Of a stretch of 64,000 bases of DNA, positions 55,521-63,866 are shown piece by piece. The stretch's first letter is position 1. Each line of letters starts with the position of its first letter. Origin of the DNA: Actinomyces haliotis. Lineage in GTDB: Bacteria > Actinomycetota > Actinomycetes > Actinomycetales > Actinomycetaceae. The notes beneath the pieces were generated by a model. That model saw nothing but the letters and a program-made list of their open reading frames with translations, did not search any database and was not told the DNA's origin. The translations under genes were made by a program, and so were the position numbers. The stretch covers positions 171,807 to 235,806 of the forward strand of contig NZ_JACWNA010000002.1 of the NCBI RefSeq assembly GCF_015355765.1, in the 5' to 3' direction.

Positions 55521-56453
55521 TCAGGCGGCACAGCAGTCGGACTCGTGACCCGCGTGCCGCTCGGGCTCCAGCTGGAAGGTCGCGTGCTCGACGGGCACCG
55601 GGAAGTGCTCCGCCGCGCAGGTGCCGAGCGCGTCGAGCACCGCGTCCGAGCGGCCCGAGCGCAGCGTCTCATCCGTCACGACGACGTGCGCCGTCAGGAC
55701 GGTCAGCCCGGTCGCCACCGTCCAGGCGTGCAGGTCGTGGACGGCGACGACGTCGGGCAGGGCCGCGAGGTGGCTGCGGACCTCGCTGAGGTCCAGCTCC
55801 TCCGGCGTGAAGCCCATGAGCACGCGCCCCGCGGCGCGCAGGAGCGATGCCGCCCGCGGGACGATGAGGACGACGATGACCAGCGACGCGACGGCGTCGG
55901 CGCGCGTCCAGCCCGTCGCCGCGATGACCACAGCGGCGACGATGACGCCCACGGAGCCGACGGCGTCGTTCGCCACCTCGAGGAAGGCCGCACGGGAGTT
56001 GAGGCTCTCCCCGCGCCCGCCCGCCAGGACGAGGAGCGAGACGGCGTTGGCGACCAGCCCGATGACGCCCATGAGGAGCATCCCCGACGAGGCCACCGGC
56101 GGGGGCGAGATGAGGTCGAGGACGGCCCGGACCCCGACGATGACGCCCACGAGGGCGAGCATCCCGGCCTGGACCGCGGCGCCGATGACCTCCGCGCGGC
56201 GCATGCCCCAGGTGGAGCGGTCGGTCGCGGGACGGCCCGCGAGGTGGGCGGCGGTGAGTGCGAGGACGAGGCCGGCCGCGTCCGTGGCCATGTGCCCCGC
56301 GTCGGCGAGGAGCGCGAGCGACCCGGTGAGCGCGGCCGAGACGATCTCCGCGACGAGCACGACGGCCGTGACGCTGAGCGCGACGGCGAGTCGGCCGCGC
56401 GTCGTGCCCGGGCCGTGCCCATGAGTGTGGGCGTGCGAGTGCTCGTGGCTCAT
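55521..56453 (-). CDS. CDF-family cation exporter (Zn2+/Co2+/Cd2+ type)
   Basis: The 310-residue protein has a His-rich N-terminus (HEHSHAHTHGHGPG), six spans with the transport-site pairs in LLADAGHMATDAAGLV and FLEVANDAVGSVG, and a cytosolic domain (LHAWTVATGLTVLTAHVVV). It ends in a Cys-pair tail ESDCCAA. CDF exporters expel zinc or related metals in exchange for protons. Its ATG overlaps the stop of the upstream ArsR gene (ATGA), so repressor and pump are one transcript. Confidence 0.92.
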   Translation of the reverse strand: MSHEHSHAHTHGHGPGTTRGRLAVALSVTAVVLVAEIVSAALTGSLALLADAGHMATDAAGLVLALTAAHLAGRPATDRSTWGMRRAEVIGAAVQAGMLALVGVIVGVRAVLDLISPPPVASSGMLLMGVIGLVANAVSLLVLAGGRGESLNSRAAFLEVANDAVGSVGVIVAAVVIAATGWTRADAVASLVIVVLIVPRAASLLRAAGRVLMGFTPEELDLSEVRSHLAALPDVVAVHDLHAWTVATGLTVLTAHVVVTDETLRSGRSDAVLDALGTCAAEHFPVPVEHATFQLEPERHAGHESDCCAA

Positions 56454-56827
56454 GAGGCCGCCTCCTCGTCGCTCGTGGCCTCGTCCGGCGCCGGGGGAGC
56501 GCCGGTCAGGTCGGCGGCGAGGGTGAGGAGGGCGATGAGGCGGTCCTCGTGCTCGAGCCGGCTCACGCGAGAGCGTCCGTGGGTGTGGGTCGAGATGAGG
56601 CCGGCTCCGCGCAGGACGGCGAGGTGCTGGGAGACGGTCGACTGCGCGAGCCCGAGGTGCGCGGCGAGCTCGCCGACCCGGTGCTCGCCACCGCGCAGGT
56701 GGCTCACGATGGCGAGGCGCGTCGGGTCGCCGAGGGCGGCGAGGACGGCGGCGACGTCGGCGGAGGTCTGAACCGCCTGCCGGTCGTCGGTCGCGTCGGT
56801 GGGGAGGAGCCCATGAATGATCGGCAT
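56450..56827 (-). CDS. ArsR/SmtB-family metal-sensing repressor
   Basis: The 125-residue protein has the winged helix of the family (VLAALGDPTRLAIVSHLRGG, ELAAHLGLAQSTVSQHLAVLRGAGLI). Its late helix (SRLEHEDRLIALLTLAAD) could hold alpha5-type zinc ligands. It likely represses its own operon, including the CDF exporter, and is released by Zn2+ or a similar ion. The ATG at 56827 is fixed by TACTAT 6 bases upstream. Operator-like palindromes cover this start and the -10. Confidence 0.92.
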   Translation of the reverse strand: MPIIHGLLPTDATDDRQAVQTSADVAAVLAALGDPTRLAIVSHLRGGEHRVGELAAHLGLAQSTVSQHLAVLRGAGLISTHTHGRSRVSRLEHEDRLIALLTLAADLTGAPPAPDEATSDEEAAS

Positions 56828-56844
56828 ATGCCGATAGTATCGGC
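56822..56844. promoter_or_regulatory. ArsR operator over the -10 and start codon
   Basis: GCCGATA-G-TATCGGC at 56830-56844 is a perfect 7-bp inverted repeat, and CGGCATATGCCG at 56822-56833 is a second perfect palindrome overlapping it. The -10 TACTAT (minus strand, 56839-56834) lies inside the first and the ATG inside the second. Binding would stop transcription of this leaderless operon. Confidence 0.65.
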
Positions 56845-56882
56845 CATGGGCGAAGTGTCCAAGGGTGGTGTGGCGCTCACAA

Positions 56883-56967
56883 CGGGTCAGGGCGCACGGC
56901 GGACGGGGCGGTGCCGCAGGATTCTGCGGCACCGCCCCGTCGGTCCAGGCTCTGACCCGCTCAGTGC
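56883..56967. repeat. Composite palindrome, copy 2
   Basis: An 18-bp perfect stem (56902-56919 with 56924-56941) is almost identical to copy 1, changed at matching positions on both arms. The outer right arm CTGACCCGCTCAG is conserved; the outer left arm keeps CGGGTCAG (56883-56890). It lies downstream of pepP and could terminate it. Confidence 0.68.
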
Positions 56968-56994
56968 GCCGTCGCGGGCGCGAGCGGGCCGACG

Positions 56995-58566
56995 TCAGTC
57001 GGCGATGAGGCCCGAGACCCACGCCTCGACGTCGTCGGCCTCGCGCGGCACGCCCGCGGTGAGGTACTCGACCGCGCCGTTCTCGCGCACGACGACGTCG
57101 TCCTCGATGCGCACGCCGATGCCGCGCAGCTCCTCGGGGACGCGCAGGTCGTCGGCGCGAAAGTAGAGGCCCGGCTCGATCGTGAAGACCATGCCGGGGA
57201 CGAGCTCCGCGTCCATCGACATCTCGCGGCGCGCCTGGGCGCAGTCGTGCACGTCGAGACCCAGGTGGTGGCTCGTCCCGTGGATCATCCAGCGGCGGTG
57301 GTAGCCGCCCTCGGGCCCGAGGGAGTCCTGCGCGGTGATGCCCTCGGGCAGGAGGCCCCACTCCTCGAGGCGCTGCGCGATGACGACCATCGCCGCGTTG
57401 TGGACGTCGCGGAAGCGGCAGCCCGGCTCGTTCGCGCGCGCCAGGGCGGCCTTCGCGGCGTCGAGCACCGCCTGGTAGACGCGGCGCTGCGGCTCGGTGA
57501 AGCGCCCGTCCACCGGGATCGTGCGCGTGACGTCCGCGGTGTACAGGGAGTCGACCTCGACGCCCGCGTCGACGAGGACGAGCTCGCCGGGGCGCACCGC
57601 GCCGTCGTTGTTGATCCAGTGGAGGGTATTGGCGTGGTCGCCGGCGGCGGCGATCGTGTCGTAGCCCAGTCCGTTGCCCTCCTCGCGCGCCTTCGCTCCG
57701 AAGGCGCCCTCGAGGACGCGCTCGCCGCGCCAGTGACCCGTGGCGCGCGGGATGGAGCGGATGAGGTCGTCGAAGCCGGCCTTGGTGGCGTCGACGGCCT
57801 TCTGGAGCTCGTCGACCTCCCAGGCGTCCTTGACGAGGCGCAGCTCGCTGGCGGCCTCGGCGAGGCCGTCGTCGACCTGGGCCGCGGCCTGCCCGGAGGC
57901 GAGCCCCGCGGCCTCGCGCACCTCGTTGACGAGGGCGGTGACGTTCTCGTCGGCCTCGGCGATGACGCGCAGCTGGACGCCCTCCGCACCGGCGTCCTTG
58001 GCGAGCGCGTCGCTGAGGGTGTCGATGTGGGCGACCCGGATCCCGGTGGCGGCCTCGACCTCCTCCGCGGAGGGGCGCACCCCCACCCAGAGCTCGCCGT
58101 AGCGCGGGTTGCCGTAGAACTCCTCGGAGGAGCGGGAGGCGCGCGGGCGGAAGTAGAGGACGCCCTCGTGCGTGGGATGACCCTCCGCGACCGGCTTGCC
58201 CGGCGCCGTGAGCGGCTCGAGGACGAGGACGGCGTCGGGCTCGAAGTCCGTGCCTGTGCCGGCCAGGTGCGCGAAGGCGGAGTGGGGGCGGAAGCGGTAG
58301 TCGCAGTCGTTGTTGCGGGTCTTGAGCGGGCCCGCCGGCAGGACGAGGCGCTCTCCGGGGAAGCGGGCCCCGAGCGCCTCGCGCCGGGCTGCGGCCCACG
58401 GTGCGGAGGCGTTGCGCTCGGGCAGGCCGGAGGGGCGCGGACCCCAGCCGGAGCCGATGAAGTCGCGGAAGGCCTCGTTCTGGGGTTGGCGGGAGCGGTT
58501 GTTGCCGCGCTGCGCGAGGGACTGCGGCTGCTCGGCCGCGGGGGAGGAGTGCTCGGAGGACGTCAT
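56995..58566 (-). CDS. pepP: Xaa-Pro aminopeptidase (aminopeptidase P)
   Basis: PepP removes an N-terminal residue before proline. The 523-residue M24B enzyme has an N-terminal domain with NNDCDYRFRPHSAFAHLAGT and a pita-bread domain with all metal ligands: LVDAGVEVDSLYTADVTRT (two Asp), HGTSHHLGLDVHD (His), FTIEPGLYF (Glu) and VRIEDDVVV (Glu). It has an extra Ser/Gln-rich N-terminus of about 50 residues. The ATG overlaps the preceding oxidoreductase stop by four bases. Confidence 0.94.
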   Translation of the reverse strand: MTSSEHSSPAAEQPQSLAQRGNNRSRQPQNEAFRDFIGSGWGPRPSGLPERNASAPWAAARREALGARFPGERLVLPAGPLKTRNNDCDYRFRPHSAFAHLAGTGTDFEPDAVLVLEPLTAPGKPVAEGHPTHEGVLYFRPRASRSSEEFYGNPRYGELWVGVRPSAEEVEAATGIRVAHIDTLSDALAKDAGAEGVQLRVIAEADENVTALVNEVREAAGLASGQAAAQVDDGLAEAASELRLVKDAWEVDELQKAVDATKAGFDDLIRSIPRATGHWRGERVLEGAFGAKAREEGNGLGYDTIAAAGDHANTLHWINNDGAVRPGELVLVDAGVEVDSLYTADVTRTIPVDGRFTEPQRRVYQAVLDAAKAALARANEPGCRFRDVHNAAMVVIAQRLEEWGLLPEGITAQDSLGPEGGYHRRWMIHGTSHHLGLDVHDCAQARREMSMDAELVPGMVFTIEPGLYFRADDLRVPEELRGIGVRIEDDVVVRENGAVEYLTAGVPREADDVEAWVSGLIAD

Positions 58567-59717
58567 GCGCCCATCGTCGCACCGGCGTCCCCGGGAAAGC
58601 GAACACCCATCTGGGCGCGAGCCGCCTCCAGGACCCGGACGCTCGCGAGCGACGCCGCGAGCGGGTGCAGCCCGGACTCGCGGGCGCCCGCGCGGACGAG
58701 CCGGCAGACCTCGGCGAGCTCGCGGGCGAGGACGGGCGGCTCCCCGGCCCCGTCCGGGACGACGGCGCCCTCGGGCCAGGCGGCCTCGACCTCGAGCCGC
58801 TCGACGCCGTCGGGAGTCCTCAGCGCGATCTCGCGGGGCCACTGGCAGTCGTCGAGGGTGAGGACGACGCGGTCGGCCGCGACCTCGCTCAGCGTCCCGT
58901 TCGTCGAGGTCTTGGAGTGGAGGCAGACCACCTCGAGGTCGGTGCGCGAGCCGTCGGGCAGGCGGTCGTACTCGAGGACGACCGTCCCGTGCGAGTCGGC
59001 GCCCGACCGCAGCAGCCGCCCGGTGGCCCGCACCCGGGCCGGTGCCCCGAAGAGGTGGATCGCCATCGAGACGGGGTAGACGCCGAGGTCCATGAGGCTG
59101 CCGCCGCCGAGCGACGGGTCGAAGGCGGGCAGCAGCTCGCCCGCGCGGAAGCGGTCCATGCGCGAGGAGTACTGCTCCTTGACCAGCAGCGCCCGGTGCG
59201 GACCGGCCTCGCCGGTGCCGAGCCGGGGAAGGGCCTCGCGGATCGTGGCGGTGCCCGGCTCGAAGGCGGGCAGCCAGCCCTCCATGAGGAAACGGTCGGC
59301 GCGGCGGGCTGCGGCCACCATCGCCTCGGCCTCCGCGGTGCGCAGCGCGAAGGGCTTCTCGACGAGGACGTGGAAGCCGGCCTCGAGCGCGGCGACCGTC
59401 TGCTCGGTGTGGAGCGCGTTGGGAGAGCCGACGTAGACGACGTCGAGGGGCGTCGCACCGCCCCGTGCGCCCGCGGCCAGCATCTCGGGCGGCGAGGCGT
59501 AGGAGGCGCCGATGCCGTGCTCGGCGGCGAAGGCCGCGGCCCTCTCCGCGTGCGCGGAGGTGACCGCGACGACCTCGACCTGCGGCAGCACGGCGGCCGC
59601 CTCCATGAACCACCGGGCGATGAAGCCGGCCCCGATGATCCCGAAGCGGACGGGACGCTGCTGCGTGGGCTGCTCGGGGGCGGACGTCCCGCTCGGACTC
59701 GTGCTGCTGCTCGTCAT
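58563..59717 (-). CDS. Gfo/Idh/MocA-family NAD(P)-dependent oxidoreductase
   Basis: The 384-residue protein has the Rossmann motif FGIIGAGFIARWFMEAAAVL near residue 24, the conserved VLVEKPFAL with catalytic lysine, and a C-terminal alpha/beta domain with FDPSLGGGSLMDLGVYPVSMA. It resembles the dehydrogenases that act on sugars or dihydrodiols; the substrate is not known. The ATG at 59717 has GAGGAT 6 bases upstream and is divergent from the PHP gene with 37 bp between starts. It is translationally coupled to pepP. Confidence 0.88.
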   Translation of the reverse strand: MTSSSTSPSGTSAPEQPTQQRPVRFGIIGAGFIARWFMEAAAVLPQVEVVAVTSAHAERAAAFAAEHGIGASYASPPEMLAAGARGGATPLDVVYVGSPNALHTEQTVAALEAGFHVLVEKPFALRTAEAEAMVAAARRADRFLMEGWLPAFEPGTATIREALPRLGTGEAGPHRALLVKEQYSSRMDRFRAGELLPAFDPSLGGGSLMDLGVYPVSMAIHLFGAPARVRATGRLLRSGADSHGTVVLEYDRLPDGSRTDLEVVCLHSKTSTNGTLSEVAADRVVLTLDDCQWPREIALRTPDGVERLEVEAAWPEGAVVPDGAGEPPVLARELAEVCRLVRAGARESGLHPLAASLASVRVLEAARAQMGVRFPGDAGATMGA

Positions 59718-59741
59718 GGGCTGATCCTCCCACCCGGTCCC

Positions 59742-59747
59742 TACACT
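59742..59747 (+). promoter_or_regulatory. -10 box TACACT of the PHP gene (leaderless)
   Basis: TACACT lies 7 bases before the GTG at 59755, in a 37-bp divergent gap. Confidence 0.5.
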
Positions 59748-59754
59748 GGCGATC

Positions 59755-60600
59755 GTGCGCATCGATCCCCACACCCACTCCACCTGCTCGGACGGCACCG
59801 ACGTCCCCGCCGAGCTCATGGCGCTCGCGGCCCAGGCCGGGCTCGACGTCGTCGGCCTCACCGACCACGACACGACCGCCGGCTGGGACGAGGCCGCCGC
59901 AGCCGTCGCGACCACGGGTGTCACGCTGCTGCGCGGTACCGAGATCTCCTGCTCCGCCTCCGGCGTCACCCTGCACCTCCTCGCCTACCTCTTCGACCCC
60001 GACGACGCCGCCCTCAGCGCCGCCTTCGCCCGTGCCCGGGAGTCCCGCGAGACCCGCGCCTCCCGCATGGTGCAGCGGCTCAGCGAGGACTACCCGATCA
60101 CGTGGGAGGACGTCCTCGCCCAGGCCGCTGCCTCGCGCACCATCGGCCGGCCCCACATCGCCGACGCCCTCGTCGCGGCCGGCTCCTTCCCCGACCGCAC
60201 CGCCGCATTCGCCGGTCCTCTCGCCACCTCGAGTCCCTACTACGTCCACCACTGGGCGCTCGACCCCGTCGAGGCCTGCGAGCTCGTCCGCGGCGCCGGC
60301 GGCGTCCCCGTCGCCGCCCACCCGCGCGCCGGGAGGCGACAGCGCCGCCTTGTCCCCGACGAGACCTTCGCCCTCATGGCCGACGCCGGGCTCGCCGCCC
60401 TCGAGGTCGATCACCGCGACCACGACCCGGCCCAGCGCAAGGCCGCCCGCGTCCTGGCCGAGCGCCTCGGCATCGGGATGTCCGGTTCCTCCGACTACCA
60501 CGGCACGGGTAAGCCGAACCGGCTGGGGGAGCACCTCATGCCGGAGCCCCTCCTCGAGCAGATCGTCGGCGAGGGCGCTCTCCCGCTCGTCACGCCCTGA
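59755..60600 (+). CDS. PHP-domain phosphoesterase (RNase AM / TrpH-like)
   Basis: The 281-residue protein shows the PHP metal motifs in order: IDPHTHSTCSDGTD, GLTDHDTTAGW, GTEISC, a central segment with IGRPHIADAL, VPVAAHPRAG, VDHRDHD and SSDYHG. The set matches 3',5'-nucleoside bisphosphate phosphatases/5'-3' exoribonucleases of the YciV (RNase AM) group. It is cytosolic. The GTG start follows TACACT directly. Confidence 0.88.
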   Translation: MRIDPHTHSTCSDGTDVPAELMALAAQAGLDVVGLTDHDTTAGWDEAAAAVATTGVTLLRGTEISCSASGVTLHLLAYLFDPDDAALSAAFARARESRETRASRMVQRLSEDYPITWEDVLAQAAASRTIGRPHIADALVAAGSFPDRTAAFAGPLATSSPYYVHHWALDPVEACELVRGAGGVPVAAHPRAGRRQRRLVPDETFALMADAGLAALEVDHRDHDPAQRKAARVLAERLGIGMSGSSDYHGTGKPNRLGEHLMPEPLLEQIVGEGALPLVTP

Positions 60601-60615
60601 CGCGCAGCTCCCTCC

Positions 60616-60638
60616 GCGCCGGGCGGACGCCCCGGCGC
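60616..60638 (+). terminator. Terminator after the PHP gene
   Basis: An 8-bp perfect stem (60616-60623 with 60631-60638). TACCCT at 60648-60653 then begins the promoter region of the next gene, with a leader of about 100 bases. Confidence 0.5.
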
Positions 60639-60762
60639 CACGCCCCGTACCCTTCAGCCAGCACCACCCACCAGTCCCCGCGCTCACGAGGCGGGCGACG
60701 GCCGGGCGCCACCAGCGCCGCACGCCGTCGCCGCGGGGCCGATCCCAGGAGACCCACCACCC

Positions 60763-61389
60763 GTGGCCGCGATCTTCGACCTCACCCTCTTCGCCACGTC
60801 CTTCATGACGATCCTCGTCATCCAGGACCCGCTCGGCGCGATCCCGATCTTCCTGTCGCTCACGAGCCGCCAGACGAGCGAGCAGCGGCGCCGCTCCGCT
60901 GCCCAGGCGACCCTCGTGTCCTTCGGCGTCATCCTCGTCTTCGCCATCTTCGGCCGCTACATCCTGCAGTTCCTGGGCATCACCGTGCCCGCCCTGCAGT
61001 TCTCCGGCGGCCTGCTGCTCCTCCTCGTCGCCCTCGAGCTCCTCACCGACAAGGTCGACGAGAGGCCCGACCCCGACGCCTCGATCGCCAACGCCGCCCT
61101 CGTCCCCCTCGGCACGCCGCTTCTCGCCGGACCCGGAGCGATCGTCGCGGCCATGGTCGCGGTCGAGTCGGCGCCGGAGCCGCTGGTCGGTTGGCTCACC
61201 GTGAGCCTCGCCCTTCTGGCCACGCACGTCGTCATCTGGCTGACGCTGCGCTTCTCCCTGCCCCTGCACCGGATCCTCGGGGAGTCGATGATCCGGGTCC
61301 TCACCCGCATCTTCGGTCTCCTGCTGGCTGCCATCGCCGTGCAGATGATGGCCGACGGCGTCTTCGCCTACATCGACTCCCACTTCTGA
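60763..61389 (+). CDS. MarC-family membrane protein
   Basis: The 208-residue protein has six spans and the family's conserved pieces MTILVIQDPLGAIPIFLSLT, FGRYILQFLGITVPALQFSGGLLL, PLGTPLLAGPGAIVAAM and GLLLAAIAVQMMADGV. MarC proteins have unknown function; the original link to multiple antibiotic resistance was withdrawn. The GTG start has AGGAGACCCACCACCC in front, a somewhat long spacing. Confidence 0.9.
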   Translation: MAAIFDLTLFATSFMTILVIQDPLGAIPIFLSLTSRQTSEQRRRSAAQATLVSFGVILVFAIFGRYILQFLGITVPALQFSGGLLLLLVALELLTDKVDERPDPDASIANAALVPLGTPLLAGPGAIVAAMVAVESAPEPLVGWLTVSLALLATHVVIWLTLRFSLPLHRILGESMIRVLTRIFGLLLAAIAVQMMADGVFAYIDSHF

Positions 61390-61438
61390 TCCGCGTAGTG
61401 CGGAGCGCTGGGTGCTGGGGGCCGGCCTCCGCGCGCCC

Positions 61439-61524
61439 AGATCGAAGGACCGCGCTCCAGGTCGCCGGTATGAGAGGCGATCTCGCGAGCAACCCTTCGA
61501 TCTCCGCGAGATCATACCGGCGAC
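61439..61524. repeat. Nested inverted repeats downstream of marC
   Basis: GTCGCCGGTATGA at 61461-61473 pairs with 61512-61524. Inside it, GATCTCGCG at 61479-61487 pairs with CGCGAGATC at 61505-61513. A third arm, AGATCGAAGG at 61439-61448, can pair with CCTTCGATCT at 61494-61503 in the loop. The two folds compete, as in an attenuator, or mark the ends of a small degraded element. Confidence 0.6.
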
Positions 61525-61578
61525 GGCGCCGCGGACCGGAGTGTCCAGCGCGCCAGCCGCGCGATGTACCTGGGGACC

Positions 61579-61845
61579 CTATGCGTGTGTGCGAATTGCA
61601 CGCCGCCGTACGAGGAACTCCTTTGACGCGGCGCAGGCCTCGTCGAACACTGACGCGTCATGGCGGATCGTTGCGGTGACCTGAGCTCCCTCGTGGAGCA
61701 GCTGGAGCAGGCGTCCCGTGGTCGGGTCACCGCTCGCGATCTGCGTGAACAGGGCCAGCATCCAGGCCTTCTCCGCCCGGATGGACTCGGCGGCTGCGCG
61801 GTCCGTGGCCCCGATCTCGGCCCACGCGTTGGCGAAGGCGCAGCC
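61579..61845 (-). pseudogene. TetR-family regulator, C-terminal remnant
   Basis: From about 61842 the minus strand reads CAFANAWAEIGATDRAA, then AEKAWMLALFTQIASGDPTT, LLQLLHEGAQVTATIRHD and a final DEACAASKEFLVRRRA to a stop at 61579. This resembles the ligand-binding half of TetR/AcrR regulators, where a GC..ANA..E segment begins the last helices. The N-terminal helix-turn-helix half is gone: the frame upstream is unrelated, and the break coincides with a tandem repeat at 61844-61895. A longer frame to 62154 exists but its N-terminal part looks like non-coding DNA. Confidence 0.6.
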
Positions 61846-61895
61846 TCGGCTCCTCACAGAAATGAGTGGCCTCGGCTCTTCACAGAAATGAGTGG
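61844..61895. repeat. 26-bp tandem duplication, possible IS end remnant
   Basis: Two adjacent 26-base units (61844-61869 and 61870-61895) differ at one base. Each contains GGCTC(T/C)TCACAGAAATGAG; a GGCTCTTC start recalls ISL3-family terminal repeats of actinobacteria. No matching opposite end was found in the window. Confidence 0.55.
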
Positions 61896-62321
61896 AGCAG
61901 GGGTCTGAAGCCGCCGGAGGCGGCGAGCGTGCGCTGCCGTGAGGCACCCGGAGGGCATCTACACGGCACTGCCTGGTGTCCCACCACGGACCGGTCGTGG
62001 GGGCGGCGGTTCGCTGTCCTTGCTGCCATACTTGCGGGTGGGCGGGCGTCTCCGCGGCGACCGGCGGTCGGATGACACGAGAGTCTCCCGGTGCCTCTCG
62101 GCCCTGGTCGAGGAGCGCCGAACGGGTGCTCCGCCCCGGCCAGTCGCCAAGCACCGCGCTTCGCGGGGCCTACTTCCGGAGCACGAGGAGCGGACCCGGT
62201 CTACCCAGCCGCCCCGGCTGCGTCGGGCTCGGCAGCGCACTCCCTTCTCGGGAGTGGCCACCGCTCCTCCTGCTCATGCCCGAGCCACCGGAGGGACAGC
62301 AAGCCTAGAAAGGACAGAACC
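61896..62321. other. Apparently non-coding, probably degraded DNA
   Basis: This 426-base stretch has open frames on both strands but none with recognisable domains, signals or ribosome-binding sites. It lies between the truncated TetR gene and the second YihY gene, whose AAAGGACAG site is at its right end. Confidence 0.4.
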
Positions 62322-63410
62322 ATGAGTTCGAGCAGTACGGACGGGACGACGGATGCCGACAGGGCGCCGCACCCTGACGACGACCGCAAGCCGGACAGCC
62401 CCACCGAGTTGAGGACAGCGTCCTGGATGTACGTCCTGCGCACGACCGTGCGCGAGTTCTCGGCCGACGGCTGCACGGACCTCGCCGCGGGCCTGACCTA
62501 CCGGACGGTGCTGTCGATCTTCCCGGCTCTCATCGCCCTGGTCTCGATCCTCAGCCTGCTCGGGCAGAGCGACTCATCGGTGACGACAGTGCTCGACCAG
62601 GCCCAAGGCATCGTTCCGGCGGACATGTGGCAGTCAGTGCGCCCCGCCCTGGAGTCGGTCCTCACGGCTCCTGCGGCAGGACTCGGACTGATCGTCGGCC
62701 TGCTCACCGCGCTGTGGTCGGCCTCCGGTTACACCAAGGCCTTCGGCCGGGCCATGAACACCATCTACGAGGTGCCCGAGGGCCGCGGATTCATCAAGCT
62801 CAACATTCAGATGTATCTCCTCACCGCCCTGTTCCTGGTGCTGGGAGCGGTCGGGATACTGGTGCTCGTCCTGTCCGGCTCGGTGGCCACTGCCGTGGGC
62901 GACGCGATCGGGCTGGGAGATGTCGCGATCACGCTGTGGAGCATCGCGAAGTGGGTTGTGCTGGCCTTCGTCGTGGTCCTGCTGGTCGCTCTGCTGTACT
63001 ACGCGACACCCAACGTCAAGCAGCCCAAGTTCCGTTGGGTCAGCCTGGGCGCCCTGATCGCGATCGCGGTCTCGGTGCTGGCCAGCCTGGTCTTCTTCGT
63101 GTACGTCACCAACTTCGGCAACTACAACGCCACCTATGGCACGCTGGCCGGGGTGATCATCCTGCTGCTGTGGATCTACATCATCAACGCCATCCTGCTG
63201 TTCGGTGCGGAGGTGGACAGTGAGATGGAGCGGGGGCGCGAGCTCCAGGCCGGCCTGACGGCCGAGGAGGATCTCCAGCTGCCGGCTCGTGACACCAAGG
63301 CCAGCGACAAGCAGGAGAAGAAGTACCACGAGGACCTCGAGCGCGGCCGCCACCTTCGCCGAACCAGGGGCGAGAGCCAGGAGGACTCCCACGACCCGCG
63401 CTCCTCATGA
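62322..63410 (+). CDS. YihY/BrkB-family membrane protein (second copy)
   Basis: The 362-residue protein has a short acidic N-terminus and six spans: GLTYRTVLSIFPALIALVSIL, GLGLIVGLLTALWSASGYTKA with the family's conserved ALWSASG, and later VVLAFVVVLLVALLYYATPN and FVYVTNFGNYNATYGTLAGVI. The tail is charged and helical (KASDKQEKKYHEDLERGRHL). It is closer to the classical YihY form than the copy at 25.6 kb and is probably not a recent duplicate of it. The ATG has AGAAAGGACAGAACC upstream. Function is unknown. Confidence 0.9.
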   Translation: MSSSSTDGTTDADRAPHPDDDRKPDSPTELRTASWMYVLRTTVREFSADGCTDLAAGLTYRTVLSIFPALIALVSILSLLGQSDSSVTTVLDQAQGIVPADMWQSVRPALESVLTAPAAGLGLIVGLLTALWSASGYTKAFGRAMNTIYEVPEGRGFIKLNIQMYLLTALFLVLGAVGILVLVLSGSVATAVGDAIGLGDVAITLWSIAKWVVLAFVVVLLVALLYYATPNVKQPKFRWVSLGALIAIAVSVLASLVFFVYVTNFGNYNATYGTLAGVIILLLWIYIINAILLFGAEVDSEMERGRELQAGLTAEEDLQLPARDTKASDKQEKKYHEDLERGRHLRRTRGESQEDSHDPRSS

Positions 63411-63866
63411 CACCCCAGCCACCACCCACGACGGCCATGGTGACGGTCCTCCCCGTGCGGACGGCCCACAGATGCACGGAGGCCACAGGTGAGATCACGC
63501 GTGCCGAGAGCGTGGATGGACGCCGGCCGACGTCCCCGCTGCGGTTCCGTCTGCCGATGCCGCGAGTCGGCGTCGCCCGCGGGCAGGGCGCGGGGAGGAT
63601 GGCTCGGCGACCTTCGCTGAGCCTGACGGCAGTCGCGACCGTTCGGCGGACATGAGGCAGCCACCGGGACACGTGTGCTCATTGTGCGGGACCAGGCCCG
63701 CCACGACTGAGCGGGCGCACGTTCGAGCGCTCTGACAAGGAGCGACCCATGGGAGACGGACTGCCGTTAACGCCGACCACCCGAAGCTCTGGTGTTGAAG
63801 GTGTGTCCGAGGGTCTTGGTGATGAGGGCGGTGGCGGTGTCGGCGACCATGACGGGCCGGGGTCAA
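63411..63866. other. Mostly non-coding stretch before an IS end
   Basis: No family-like gene is seen. Two minus-strand open frames (to 63495 and 63679) have His/Pro/Arg-rich composition typical of chance frames in GC-rich DNA. A short plus-strand frame with a good ribosome-binding site starts at 63749. Confidence 0.4.

Noticed and set aside
58663..61515. Very long minus-strand open frame extending the pepP frame upstream across the oxidoreductase, PHP and MarC genes
   Set aside because: The extension is in the shadow of well-supported genes in other frames and carries no domain; GC-rich codons simply avoid stops. It is not a giant fusion protein.
61896..62154. N-terminal part of the long minus-strand frame carrying the TetR remnant
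   Set aside because: It does not resemble a helix-turn-helix and begins across the tandem repeat; it is treated as unrelated DNA fused to the remnant.
63784..63860. Minus-strand stretch reading VADTATALITKTLGHTFNTR as a transposase fragment
   Set aside because: It looks protein-like but matches no motif I can name, is interrupted on both sides, and overlaps the small plus-strand frame.
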